60,950 nucleotides of DNA from a virus. Below are positions 25,833-34,341 of this stretch, piece by piece. The notes beneath the pieces are model-generated. The model searched no databases, was not told where the DNA came from, and saw nothing but the letters and a program-made list of their open reading frames with translations. The number at the start of each line of letters is the position of its first letter. The first letter of the stretch is position 1. A program made the translations under genes and the position numbers. The stretch is taken from the IMG/VR virus record IMGVR_UViG_3300017991_002817, positions 1 through 60,950 of that record; one strand, 5' to 3'.

Positions 25833-26522
25833 GTGAATTGCGAGAATGCCGACAGTTGTTTAGTTTTAAGTATTCCTCGATCAGGAACTCATGTTGTAAT
25901 GCAGATACTAAATTCTTTAGGAATGAAAGAGTATCCGGCATTGGCTAAGCAGGATGACTTCTGGACAAAATGGGATACCCATATACAAACTATTCCAGAT
26001 AAAGGATACTTCTGTTTTGGAAACCACGCTTATCCGGGCAAAGCTCGCCGATTGGTTGAGGCGAATCGGAAAGGGGTGTTCATCTCCAGAGATCCAAGGG
26101 ACTGGGCAGTGTCTTATGGATACCACTTTAGGTTGACAAGTGGATTCAAACATATTTATGAGCAGTTTGGAATCAATAGACTTTTTGAGGAGTCCATTAA
26201 GAGGTTTCCAGGACAGTTAAAAAGACTGAAGTGGAGAGATTATCCTAACGTCTATTCGACAACCTTTGAGAGACTATTCCAGAATTCATTTGAAGAATTT
26301 ACCAATATCTGCAACTTCCTGGGGATCAAAATAACTAAGAAGGAAATTAGAAGAAAGATAAAAGAACTAAACTCGTCTTCTCCAAAATACAAGAAAAATT
26401 TTAGGAGGGGGGTTGTCGGTGATTGGCGGAATTATTTGCTTCCTGAGCATATGGAACTATGTAAAAAACTTCTAGGACAGCATTTAATTGACGAAGGATA
26501 CGAGAAAGATTTGGATTGGTGA
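25833..26522 (+). CDS. PAPS-dependent sulfotransferase 1
   Basis: 229 aa from a GTG with AAGGATATAAAA upstream. All three landmarks of cytosolic-type sulfotransferases are visible: the 5'-phosphosulfate loop SIPRSGTH at 13-20, the 3'-phosphate site SRDPRDWAVSY near 85-95 (Arg and Ser in place), and the C-terminal GVVGDWRNYLLPEH near 193. Substrate is probably a hydroxyl or amino group on a sugar, given the neighbours. Adenosine 3'-phosphate 5'-phosphosulfate could come from the APS kinase encoded at 31120-31893. Confidence 0.85.
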   Translation: MNCENADSCLVLSIPRSGTHVVMQILNSLGMKEYPALAKQDDFWTKWDTHIQTIPDKGYFCFGNHAYPGKARRLVEANRKGVFISRDPRDWAVSYGYHFRLTSGFKHIYEQFGINRLFEESIKRFPGQLKRLKWRDYPNVYSTTFERLFQNSFEEFTNICNFLGIKITKKEIRRKIKELNSSSPKYKKNFRRGVVGDWRNYLLPEHMELCKKLLGQHLIDEGYEKDLDW

Positions 26523-26531
26523 GGCGGTAAG

Positions 26532-27302
26532 ATGCAGATTTTGATTACTGGAATAGGTAGGACGGGAACTACTGGGCTGTTTTCTAAGGTAAAGAATTCA
26601 TTACCTGAGAATAACCAATTTCTCCATGAGCCAAAAGTTGTGAATTCCTTAGGTAAAAATTGTCTGGTGAAGTTGAATATCTTCCGAGTTATGGAGAACC
26701 CCATACTCCTTACAATTCCAAAGAAGATCCTTCTTATTCGGGATCAGAGGGATAGAATAATCAGTTCCCTTCTATTTGGACTTTTTCAGACTTGGGAAGG
26801 AAAAGAAAAAAGATTATTTAAGGTGTTAGATCTGTTAAAGCAAAAGGAAAGTTCTCCAGAGTCTCTTTCTGTATTGAAACTTCATGAGCATCTGCATCCG
26901 AATTGGGATTTAAGGAATCAGGCAAAGAAATATTGTAAAGGACTTATAAAATTTAGTAGGGAACAGAAAGTTCTTGTATATTACTATGAAGAGTTTGTGA
27001 AACAGAATTTTAAGCCATTGGAGGATTATTTAGGTCTTCCTCTTTCAGGATCCTCTGATCTAGGAAAAAGGAAATATGTCCTTCGAACCGGTTCATCTGG
27101 AGATTGGGGAAATTGGTTCTGTAAGGAGGATATTGACTTCTTTCGTCCTTTGCTTCAAAAGTACATGGAAATTTTTGGATATGAGGATAATTGGAATCTA
27201 AAATCTCCCCAAAGAATTCCACCGGAGGTCGCTTCGGATTACGTCCTTAAAATAGTAAATGATTTAAGATTGAGAAATGGTTTGGAGCCGGTAGATGTCT
27301 AA
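26532..27302 (+). CDS. PAPS-dependent sulfotransferase 2
   Basis: 256 aa; AGGCGGTAAG before the ATG. Sulfotransferase layout: ITGIGRTGTTGLF at 4-16, LLIRDQRDRIISSLL near 67-80, and RTGSSGDWGNWFCKED near 185. It is distant from the preceding sulfotransferase and belongs to the more divergent P-loop group found in polysaccharide clusters. The first loop reads GRTGTTG rather than PRSGTH, so activity as sulfotransferase is likely but less sure than for its neighbour. Overlaps the next gene by 8 bases. Confidence 0.75.
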   Translation: MQILITGIGRTGTTGLFSKVKNSLPENNQFLHEPKVVNSLGKNCLVKLNIFRVMENPILLTIPKKILLIRDQRDRIISSLLFGLFQTWEGKEKRLFKVLDLLKQKESSPESLSVLKLHEHLHPNWDLRNQAKKYCKGLIKFSREQKVLVYYYEEFVKQNFKPLEDYLGLPLSGSSDLGKRKYVLRTGSSGDWGNWFCKEDIDFFRPLLQKYMEIFGYEDNWNLKSPQRIPPEVASDYVLKIVNDLRLRNGLEPVDV

Positions 27303-27996
27303 AAGTAAGACTCTAGTAATGGGAAGTTGCAGACTTACTGAGCCATTTAAGGATGATCCTAACTTCATTCTCTATCCTGGAGGGCATGCTCACTGTACCA
27401 GCGCCTTCCTTCAAGCTCTCGACGTTATGGCAGGAAAGGTGGTTGTACCCAAGAAAATAGAGGAATTTGCTTTTCGGGGTTGGGGTTCTAACAATCCGGA
27501 TAAGGAAGTGGACTTATCTAAAGTGTCGAATGTCGTAATGGAGCTTTGTTCATTTAAATGCGTGAAGTATGGCGACCTAATTTTAAGCCATGTATGTGCA
27601 ACATCAAATGGTCGAAAGGGGCTTCCAAAGGCAAAAACGGTAAAAGTCCATATTGAAGCCCCAGATGAAATCCGATCTAATCTATACAAACTAAAAAAGA
27701 GGTTAAAAGGAAAAACTCTAATATTTGTTCTCAACAACAATATAACTGGTGTAATGCTAAGGTACAAGTTGGGCTATATCGTTTCGGATTGGTGCATAAA
27801 AAATAAGGTGACTTTTTTCGATCCAACGTCATTAATAGCGACCTATGGGATACCCTTATGTTTTCCCACAAGTGATTCGCATCCAAAGAAATATCAATTT
27901 AATTCTACCACGTATGATCCGTATCATTACACGGAGTTTATGAAGAGGATTATTCATGAGCACATTCAAACTCTCATTGGACCGAGTGAAGAATAA
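27295..27996 (+). CDS. SGNH/WcbI-like protein
   Basis: 233 aa; GGAGCCGGTAG upstream. It opens with LVMGSCRLTEPF near 6-17 and HAHCTSAF near 30, a GSC-type loop in place of the GDS nucleophile loop; LIFVLNNN near 140 could be the third block and YDPYHYTEF near 210 supplies a D-x-x-H pair. Such GSCR-type proteins occur in capsule clusters and are thought to add or remove acyl groups. No other family fits better. Function tentative. Confidence 0.45.
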   Translation: MSKSKTLVMGSCRLTEPFKDDPNFILYPGGHAHCTSAFLQALDVMAGKVVVPKKIEEFAFRGWGSNNPDKEVDLSKVSNVVMELCSFKCVKYGDLILSHVCATSNGRKGLPKAKTVKVHIEAPDEIRSNLYKLKKRLKGKTLIFVLNNNITGVMLRYKLGYIVSDWCIKNKVTFFDPTSLIATYGIPLCFPTSDSHPKKYQFNSTTYDPYHYTEFMKRIIHEHIQTLIGPSEE

Positions 27997-28867
27997 ATCA
28001 CAAAAGATACCGAAAGTTATGAACTTCTTCTGGTCCGGGGAAACCCTTTCTTGGATGAGGTATATGACTCTTTACTCCTTCCGGAAATTGAATCCAGATT
28101 GGGAAATTGTTTTGCATGTCTTTCCATATTCCAGACAGAAAGAGAAACCCTGGCCGGATAAGAATTGTCAGGATTTCTTTAACTTTCCCTCTTCTGACTA
28201 TCTAAGTAAGGTACCCGAATTGGGTGTGCGGATCTCTCAGATTCCCCTAAATAAAAAATATTCTAAGTTGGATCCGGTGAGGTTAAGTGATGTCTTTCGT
28301 TGGTATCTTTTATATACGAATGGTGGATTTTACTCAGACATGGATATTCTATATGTAAAACCCATGGAGAGTTTTTATAATAGAATATCTAAATATGCAA
28401 CTGTCTTGGCCTACACTACAAAACCGACTCATTACTTTTCGATTGGTTTTATTGGGTCTACTCAAGGGAATCCATTCTTTAGAGATGTATATAAGATTGC
28501 GACTAATCGACTAAACAGAAAAGGATGCTATCAGACTGCAGGATCCGTCGCAATCTATGAATTGATAGGGAAGGCAAAAAATTGGAATGAGATCGTCCCC
28601 CACACGAATCAATTAGAATTATACTACCAGAAATATGGAACGGACATTTACTGGGATTTTCAGAGAATAGTCTATCCCTATTCATATAGGCAGATACCTG
28701 AAATATTTTTTAATCCCAAATCTACTCTACCGGAAGAGAGTATTGGGCTTCACTGGTTTGCTGGTGCTGAGATGACTCAGGAGTTTAATCGCAACCTATC
28801 AAAAAACAATTATTTCGAATACAATAATTTATTCTGTAATCTGGTTAAGAGAGTTCTTGGAGAATAG
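27956..28867 (+). CDS. GT32-like glycosyltransferase, paralogue 1
   Basis: 303 aa. Overlaps the previous gene by 41 bases. Landmarks of the DXD sugar-binding region family: IPKVMNFFWSGETLSWMRYMTL near 19-40, FRKLNPDWEI, RLSDVFRWYLLYTNGG and FYSDMDILYVKP (the DxD) near 130, then SIGFIGSTQGNPFF and a late GLHWFAG. It transfers a sugar from a nucleotide donor. Its twin follows immediately; the two share a 56-bp perfect DNA repeat. Confidence 0.8.
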   Translation: MSTFKLSLDRVKNKSQKIPKVMNFFWSGETLSWMRYMTLYSFRKLNPDWEIVLHVFPYSRQKEKPWPDKNCQDFFNFPSSDYLSKVPELGVRISQIPLNKKYSKLDPVRLSDVFRWYLLYTNGGFYSDMDILYVKPMESFYNRISKYATVLAYTTKPTHYFSIGFIGSTQGNPFFRDVYKIATNRLNRKGCYQTAGSVAIYELIGKAKNWNEIVPHTNQLELYYQKYGTDIYWDFQRIVYPYSYRQIPEIFFNPKSTLPEESIGLHWFAGAEMTQEFNRNLSKNNYFEYNNLFCNLVKRVLGE

Positions 28868-28970
28868 CTATGATACCGAAGGTTATGAAATTCTTTTGGG
28901 GAAATGAAAAATTATCTTGGATGAGGTATATGACTCTTTACTCCTTCCGGAAATTGAATCCAGATTGGGA
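28049..28970 (+). repeat. 56-bp perfect direct repeat in the two GT32 genes
   Basis: Bases 28049-28104 and 28915-28970 are identical over 56 bases, while the sequence on either side diverges at once. The repeated block encodes WMRYMTLYSFRKLNPDW in both proteins. Perfect identity inside otherwise diverged copies points to gene conversion, or to a shared segment ready for recombination that would fuse the two genes. Confidence 0.85.
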
Positions 28971-29769
28971 GATGGAATTACATTTATGTCCTCCTAGCAC
29001 AATAAAGTATAAAACCTGGTTGGATGGGGTACAACAGGATTTCTTCAATTTCTCAGGGAAGGATTTTACAGGTAAACTTAACTCTTTGGATATTGAACTT
29101 AAAGAGTGGTCTCTTTTCCACAAGAATGGGAAGAGTATGCAAAATTGGATGGGTCCTTCCCATAAAAGTAACTTCTTTAAGTGGGGGGAGATGGCCACAA
29201 ATGGTGGATTTTATTCTGATTTAGACATCCTATATACAAAACCCTTGGAAGAATACTATGAAAAGGTAAAAGAGATGGATACCATCTGCTGTTATCATCA
29301 TGATTACTTTTCCATTGGGTTTTTAGGGTCTTCGGGAAATAATCCATTCTTTCAGGATATCTACGATTTCTGTTTCCAGAGATTTAATATTAAAGAGTAT
29401 CAATCGGCTGGAGTCCAAACTGTATATACTTTTCTTAGGAAAGAAACAGAGATTCCTAATCCTGTTCCCAATTCAAAGATTAACTTTTGGAAGATTATCG
29501 AAGAAAAGTATCCAGAACTGATTTTCTACAATAACCCAATGACTTTTGTTTACCCTTGGAAGTTTAATGAGATGGAGGAAGTCTTTTTAAAATTCCACGA
29601 TGATCTACCTGAAGATTGTGTGGGAATACATTGGTATGCCGGCGATAAGATAGCACAAAAATATAACAATAAATTGACTCAAGGAAATTACAAAAAATTC
29701 AAAAATACATTTAGCTTCTATTTGGAGAAACTTTTACCTTCGAAAACTATTTTGGGGAAGAAGAAATGA
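28870..29769 (+). CDS. GT32-like glycosyltransferase, paralogue 2
   Basis: 299 aa. Tandem duplicate of the preceding gene: IPKVMKFFWGNEKLSWMRYMTL, FRKLNPDWEM, FKWGEMATNGGFYSDLDILYTKP (DxD near 118), SIGFLGSSGNNPFF and GIHWYAGD. The middle loops differ (HKNGKSMQNWMGPSHKSN is unique here), so donor or acceptor may differ. Overlaps the 2-epimerase gene by 4 bases. Confidence 0.8.
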   Translation: MIPKVMKFFWGNEKLSWMRYMTLYSFRKLNPDWEMELHLCPPSTIKYKTWLDGVQQDFFNFSGKDFTGKLNSLDIELKEWSLFHKNGKSMQNWMGPSHKSNFFKWGEMATNGGFYSDLDILYTKPLEEYYEKVKEMDTICCYHHDYFSIGFLGSSGNNPFFQDIYDFCFQRFNIKEYQSAGVQTVYTFLRKETEIPNPVPNSKINFWKIIEEKYPELIFYNNPMTFVYPWKFNEMEEVFLKFHDDLPEDCVGIHWYAGDKIAQKYNNKLTQGNYKKFKNTFSFYLEKLLPSKTILGKKK

Positions 29770-30878
29770 AATTAATGACCATTTTAGGAACTCGACCTGA
29801 TTTAATTAAGATGTCAAGGGTTCTTCCCGCCTTGGATACCCATTTTGAGCATCTCTTTGTCCACACTGGACAGAATTATGACTATGAGCTTCATGGAATA
29901 TTTTTCGATCAAATGGGAATACGAGCCCCAGATATTTTTATGGGATGTGCGAAAGGAACCCCAGCGGATGCCGTTTCGGATATTATTTTGAAATCAGATC
30001 AGATATACGAAGAACACAAACCGGATGCTGTATTGTTTTATGGGGACACGAATTCTACGTTGGCCGTATATCCAGCAAAAAGAAGAAAAATACCCATTTT
30101 TCATATGGAAGCAGGAAACCGAAGTTTCAATGCTTTAGTTCCTGAGGAAACAAACCGTAAAATTATTGATCATTTGTCCGATATAAATATGGTCAATTCG
30201 GAGAATGCCCGTAGATATCTAATTAAGGAAGGTCTTCAGGAAGATCGAATAATAAAGACTGGATCTCCTATGTTTGAGGTTCTTGAGTATTATTCGGAAG
30301 ACATTAAAAATTCTCCAGTTCTAAAAAATCTTAATTTATGCTCTAAAAAATATTTTGTGATTAGTATGCATCGAGAGGCGAATGTTAACGATGATAAACA
30401 ATTGAAAGATTGGTTGGTATCTTTCAATAGGGTTGCACAGGAATTTGGTTATCCAATCTTCTTTTCCTGTCATCCTAGAACTAAAAAGATTTTGGAAAAA
30501 TCCAAAAATTATTCTTTGGTGGACCAGATACATATTATGCCCCCCTTAGGATTTTTCGATTACTGCTGCCTCCAAAAAAATGCCGCTTGTACCATTTCTG
30601 ATAGCGGGACTATAACTGAGGAGGCATCTCTATTATCCTTTCCAGCGGTAACCATTCGAAAAGCTCATGAGCGTCCAGAAGGGATGGATGAGGGTGCCGT
30701 CGCTATGTGTGGAAACCCAAAAGATTTGGTTGATTCTATTAAATTTAAGATAAACTCTACTAAGGAATCCAGGGTAGTTTCTGACTACGACGTTCCACAG
30801 GTATCTGGAAAAGTTGTGAATACTATCTTCAGTTATACTGATTATATTAATCGCTTAGTTTGGCGAAAACATATATAA
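29766..30878 (+). CDS. UDP-N-acetylhexosamine 2-epimerase (FnlC/WbjD/WecB family)
   Basis: 370 aa, normal family length. Landmarks: ILGTRPDLIKMSRVLPAL, HTGQNYDYEL, FYGDTNSTLAVYPAKRRKIPIFHMEAGNR, VPEETNRKIIDHLSDINM, KTGSPMFEV, SMHREANV, CHPRTKKIL, PLGFFDYCCLQKNA and SDSGTITEEA with KAHERPEGMDEGAV. The GNRSFN, PLGF-DY and HERPEGMDE features are closer to the UDP-L-FucNAc branch (FnlC/WbjD/CapG) than to plain WecB. GTRPD replaces the usual GTRPE. With the SDR genes at 31883 and 32842 it could complete an L-FucNAc-type route. Confidence 0.85.
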   Translation: MKLMTILGTRPDLIKMSRVLPALDTHFEHLFVHTGQNYDYELHGIFFDQMGIRAPDIFMGCAKGTPADAVSDIILKSDQIYEEHKPDAVLFYGDTNSTLAVYPAKRRKIPIFHMEAGNRSFNALVPEETNRKIIDHLSDINMVNSENARRYLIKEGLQEDRIIKTGSPMFEVLEYYSEDIKNSPVLKNLNLCSKKYFVISMHREANVNDDKQLKDWLVSFNRVAQEFGYPIFFSCHPRTKKILEKSKNYSLVDQIHIMPPLGFFDYCCLQKNAACTISDSGTITEEASLLSFPAVTIRKAHERPEGMDEGAVAMCGNPKDLVDSIKFKINSTKESRVVSDYDVPQVSGKVVNTIFSYTDYINRLVWRKHI

Positions 30879-30899
30879 GATTTAAAGGAATACTTTAGG

Positions 30900-31127
30900 A
30901 TGTCCTTAAGAAAGATTAATCCCGGGGTTCTAATACTCCAGGGAATTCTATACCGGCTGCATATCATAGTTTGCCAAAGTATTTTCTTTTATCTTCTAAC
31001 GGGGAAATGGAAATGGGCAATTGGCATATCTTCTTTATGGAGCATGGTAAATACATTTCTGTATTACAACTTCCACTATTGGTACTCCAGATTTTTTAAA
31101 TTGGGAAAGGAGAAAGAAAGTGAATAG
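30900..31127 (+). CDS. Small membrane protein, DUF2061-like
   Basis: 75 aa; AAGGAATACTTTAGG before the ATG. Two hydrophobic segments with RLHIIVCQSIFFYLLTGKWKWAIG, then TFLYYNFHYWYSRF, matching the spacing of DUF2061 proteins (R..H, TG.W..A, YY.HE..W). Such proteins are often encoded beside APS kinase and sulfotransferase genes; here the APS kinase gene overlaps its 3' end by 8 bases. A role in sulfate or glycan handling at the membrane is an inference from that pairing. Confidence 0.6.
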   Translation: MSLRKINPGVLILQGILYRLHIIVCQSIFFYLLTGKWKWAIGISSLWSMVNTFLYYNFHYWYSRFFKLGKEKESE

Positions 31128-31893
31128 AATTTATTGGTTAACTGGAACTTCTGGAGCAGGTAAAACTACTTTAGCTCGACACATACAAAAGAGTTGGCCT
31201 TGTGTCATTCTTGATGGGGATGAGATGAGAGATAGTATTTCTCTGGGGGCTGGTTTTTCTCGAGAGGATAGGGAAGAACATAATTTACGGGTAGCCCGTC
31301 TGGCGAAGGAATTAGTAAAGCAGATGAATGTTCTCGTCACCGTTATCGCTCCTATGGAAGAAACAAGGAAGAAGATAAGTGAAATATGTAGTCCAACTTG
31401 GATATATGTTTGCAATAAGAGACTGGAGGAGACTCATCGGGAAGGACATTTTTATGAGCGTCCTGACCCATTTGATGTTCCTTTTGTGATTCGAACGGAT
31501 TGTCAATCGGAGAGACTATCAGTTTTAGGATTACTGGAAATTATAAAGGATTCGGATGAGCCAAGAAGCCTTCTTATCGGGCGATGGCAAACTATTCCAA
31601 TACATGCTGGACATATTGCTTTGATTAATAAGGTTCTGGAGACTCGACGAGTCTTAATTGGTATACGAGATACAAAAATTGGTTCAAATGATCCATACAC
31701 AGTAGAAGAAAGAATAGATGGAATTCGACAGATTTTTCCAGATGAAGATCAGGTTAAAATTATGGTTCTTCCTGATATAGCGGAAATATGCCATGGAAGA
31801 AAAGTTGGATGGGGGATTAGGGAAATACATCTGGACAAGGAGATAGAGTCCATTAGTGCTACGGAAATCAGGAGAAGGAAAAGTGGGAAATAG
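31120..31893 (+). CDS. APS kinase (CysC-like) fused to HxGH nucleotidyltransferase domain
   Basis: 257 aa from a GTG with AAGGAGAAAGAAA upstream. Residues 1-150: adenylylsulfate kinase, with Walker A GTSGAGKTT at 9-17, LDGDEMRDS at 31-39, GFSREDREEHNLRVARLAKEL and a PFVIRTD end. Residues about 150-257: a small nucleotidyltransferase with GRWQTIPIHAGHIALI (HxGH at 162-165), NDPYTVEERIDGI and ISATEIRRR near 245, the layout of NadM/cytidylyltransferase-like enzymes. The kinase half would make PAPS for the two sulfotransferases. The second half could be the ATP-sulfurylase step in another guise or act on a different substrate; unknown. Confidence 0.8.
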   Translation: MNRIYWLTGTSGAGKTTLARHIQKSWPCVILDGDEMRDSISLGAGFSREDREEHNLRVARLAKELVKQMNVLVTVIAPMEETRKKISEICSPTWIYVCNKRLEETHREGHFYERPDPFDVPFVIRTDCQSERLSVLGLLEIIKDSDEPRSLLIGRWQTIPIHAGHIALINKVLETRRVLIGIRDTKIGSNDPYTVEERIDGIRQIFPDEDQVKIMVLPDIAEICHGRKVGWGIREIHLDKEIESISATEIRRRKSGK

Positions 31894-32830
31894 GATTTTA
31901 ATTGTTGGAGGAGCCGGATACGTCGGAGGATTTCTAACCACCATTCTTAGTAAATATGGACATGATATCGCAGTATATGATAGTTTAGTTTATGAGAATC
32001 ATTATCTGAAGGATGTCCCCTTCATTCGGGGAGATGTTCGAGATCGAGAAAAATTATCAACAGTTCTTCCAGATTTTAATACCGTAATCTGGTTAGCAGC
32101 AGTGGTGGGAGATGGGGCTTGTGCTATTGATCCCTTCTTAACTCAATCAATTAATGAGGACTCGGTAAAGTGGTTAGTCCAAAATTATAAAGGAAAAATT
32201 GTCTTTACTTCCACGTGCTCCGTGTATGGAATCAATAATGATTTAATTGATGAGAATGCAGAGCCTAATCCCATATCTGTCTATGCTGAAACGAAGTTGG
32301 TCGCAGAGAAGTGTATTAGAGAAAATTCGGATAATCATTTGATTTTTCGTCTGGGGACTCTCTTTGGAACCGGTGATTCTTACAGCAGATTACGTCTGGA
32401 TCTGGTTGTTAACGTATTGTCTAAAAGGGCAGCGTGTGGAGAGGATTTGAGGGTATTTGGAGGAGACCAGTGGCGTCCATTGCTTCATGTTAGAGATGTC
32501 ACCTCTGCAATCCTCTGGGGACAATCTCATTCTATTACTGGACTTTACAATTTAGGTCTAAAAAATTATCGGATTCATGAAATTGCAGAAGAAATTCAGA
32601 AAGAAATCCCAGATATAAAAGTAGTATATGAAGAGTTAGCTTTTGAGGATCAGAGGAATTATCAAGTAACTTCGGATGCGTACCGAAAAAAGGGTTGGTT
32701 TCCTCAATATAATTTATTGGATGGGATACAACAAATTTATAGTTGCGTTAAGGAGGATAGGATTAAAGATTTGAATAGCCCTTTGTATTCGAACCAGTTC
32801 TATTTAGGGGCGAATTACAAACCGTTTTAG
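31883..32830 (+). CDS. NAD-dependent sugar-nucleotide epimerase/dehydratase (SDR)
   Basis: 315 aa from the GTG at 31883, with GGAGAAGGAAAA upstream; an in-frame ATG at 31856 would overlap the previous gene by 38 bases. Extended SDR: ILIVGGAGYVGGFL (nucleotide loop), GDVRDREKL, VIWLAAVVGDGACAIDP, FTSTCSVYG, and the catalytic SVYAETKLVAEK (YxxxK). The later FRLGTLFGTGDSYSRLRLDLVVN and RPLLHVRDV are typical of NDP-sugar epimerases. It could supply a 4-keto or epimerised sugar nucleotide for the neighbouring transferases. Confidence 0.8.
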   Translation: MGNRILIVGGAGYVGGFLTTILSKYGHDIAVYDSLVYENHYLKDVPFIRGDVRDREKLSTVLPDFNTVIWLAAVVGDGACAIDPFLTQSINEDSVKWLVQNYKGKIVFTSTCSVYGINNDLIDENAEPNPISVYAETKLVAEKCIRENSDNHLIFRLGTLFGTGDSYSRLRLDLVVNVLSKRAACGEDLRVFGGDQWRPLLHVRDVTSAILWGQSHSITGLYNLGLKNYRIHEIAEEIQKEIPDIKVVYEELAFEDQRNYQVTSDAYRKKGWFPQYNLLDGIQQIYSCVKEDRIKDLNSPLYSNQFYLGANYKPF

Positions 32831-32841
32831 GGGAAGAAGAA

Positions 32842-33669
32842 ATGAAAATTGCTGTTTTAGGAATTACTGGAATGCTGGGACATACCGTATTTAATGTCCT
32901 AAAAGAGAAGTATGGAAAAGAAAATGTTTTAGGATCTTCCCGAGGATTTAAGGAAGGTGAAATTCGGGATGGGGATTTCTTTCTGGATGCTCTAGAAAAA
33001 AGGATAAAAATTCCAGACAATTTGGACTATGTGATAAATTGCATTGGTGTGATTAAGCCGGTGGTAGAAAAGATTGGGGTAACCAAAACGTTACTGATCA
33101 ATTCAATCTTTCCCAGAAATCTGGCCGATTATTGTAAGAAGAAAAAGATTAGATTGATTCATATTACCACGGACTGCGTCTTTTCTGGAAAAACCGGGAA
33201 TTATACTGAGGACTCTCCCCATGACGTTACAGATGTATATGGACGAGGTAAGTCCTTGGGGGAACCAGAAAATTGCATGGTCCTTAGAACCAGCATTATT
33301 GGTGAAGAGAAGTATCATCAAATGAGTCTAGTTGAATGGGCAAAGTCTCAAAAAGGGAAAGAGGTAAATGGATATACGAACCATTTATGGAATGGGGTTA
33401 CTACTAAACAATACGCAGAGATATGTTCTCAGATTATAACTCAGGATTTGTATATGGAAGGAACTTTCCATATATTTTCTAGAACAGGTCTAGGAGATTG
33501 TGTTTCTAAGTCAGTTCTTCTGCATCTATTGAACACCAGATTTAATTTACAATTAAAGATAAAATCAGTAAATGCCCCTGATCGGGTAAAACGCACATTG
33601 TCCACGAAAAAGGAATTAAATGATTTATTGGATATTCCTTTTTTAGAAGATCAAATAATGGAGATGTGA
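32842..33669 (+). CDS. RmlD-like sugar-nucleotide reductase (SDR)
   Basis: 275 aa; GGGGAAGAAGAA before the ATG. ITGMLGHTVFNVL is the nucleotide loop, followed by DYVINCIGVIKP, NSIFPRNLADYC, HITTDCVFSGKTG, VYGRGKSLGE (the catalytic YxxxK read as Y-GRGK) and VLRTSIIGEE. The NCIGV and TTDCVFSG features match dTDP-4-dehydrorhamnose reductase-type and FnlB-type reductases. With the 2-epimerase and the SDR upstream it forms a small sugar-nucleotide pathway. Confidence 0.75.
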   Translation: MKIAVLGITGMLGHTVFNVLKEKYGKENVLGSSRGFKEGEIRDGDFFLDALEKRIKIPDNLDYVINCIGVIKPVVEKIGVTKTLLINSIFPRNLADYCKKKKIRLIHITTDCVFSGKTGNYTEDSPHDVTDVYGRGKSLGEPENCMVLRTSIIGEEKYHQMSLVEWAKSQKGKEVNGYTNHLWNGVTTKQYAEICSQIITQDLYMEGTFHIFSRTGLGDCVSKSVLLHLLNTRFNLQLKIKSVNAPDRVKRTLSTKKELNDLLDIPFLEDQIMEM

Positions 33670-34328
33670 TGGGCTGGTTGGTTTGTGCATATTTTACGAA
33701 GGATCCGATCTATTCTAAGCATGCTGCGAAGCTGATTGAATCCCTAAAAAGGTTCCAGATTCCATACGAATTGACTCCCATTGAACCCTTTAATGATTGG
33801 GACAAGGGAACCCATTACAAGGCACGCTTCCTGCAGGATATGTTAAAAAAGTATCCGGATCACTCTATAGTTTATGTCGATGCGGACGCCATCTTTTGCT
33901 GCTATCCAGATCTGTTCGATTCCCTGAATGAAAGAAAGGATGTTAACATTGGGGTACATGTTTTAGATCATTCCAAATACCGAAGAAAGAATTTGAATCC
34001 AGAGATGTTAAGCGGGACCATATTTTTACGGAATACCGGGGAAACCAGTATAATAGTTCAAGAATGGATCACCGAATTAGATCGATGTCCCACCATATGG
34101 GACCAGTCGGCTTTAAATGTTGTTTTGAAAAACCATTCTTTCTTTAATCTGCCCGAGGAGTATTGCACAATTTTTGATTATATGTCCTCAGTAAAAAATC
34201 CGGTCATAAAGCATTTTCAAGCTTCTAGGGAATTCAAAGCCCAACAAAGAAATCGAAGGTCTAAAAGATCTAGAGTAAGAGTCGTTAGAAATAATACCGT
34301 AGTTAAACTTGGAAGAAGTAAGAATTAG
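33669..34328 (+). CDS. GT8/GT77-like glycosyltransferase
   Basis: 219 aa from the ATG at 33669 (TGATG overlap with the previous stop, GGAG upstream); a GTG three bases earlier is also possible. Landmarks: HYKARFLQDMLKKYPDHSIVYVDADAIFCCYPDLFD (the metal-binding DAD near 72), MLSGTIFLRNT and WDQSALNVVL, the usual order in nucleotide-diphospho-sugar transferases of this type. The basic C-terminus (RNRRSKRSRVRVVR) is unusual and might hold it to membrane or nucleic acid. Last gene of the glycan island. Confidence 0.7.
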   Translation: MGWLVCAYFTKDPIYSKHAAKLIESLKRFQIPYELTPIEPFNDWDKGTHYKARFLQDMLKKYPDHSIVYVDADAIFCCYPDLFDSLNERKDVNIGVHVLDHSKYRRKNLNPEMLSGTIFLRNTGETSIIVQEWITELDRCPTIWDQSALNVVLKNHSFFNLPEEYCTIFDYMSSVKNPVIKHFQASREFKAQQRNRRSKRSRVRVVRNNTVVKLGRSKN

Positions 34329-34341
34329 GAGACCTCCCCCT

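Noticed and set aside
20459-34328. Glycan island as an assembly join with bacterial DNA
   Set aside because: It is on the same strand with the same short overlaps and ribosome-site style as the tail genes, and ends in a phage-type HTH-phosphoesterase gene; no break in base composition is evident by eye.
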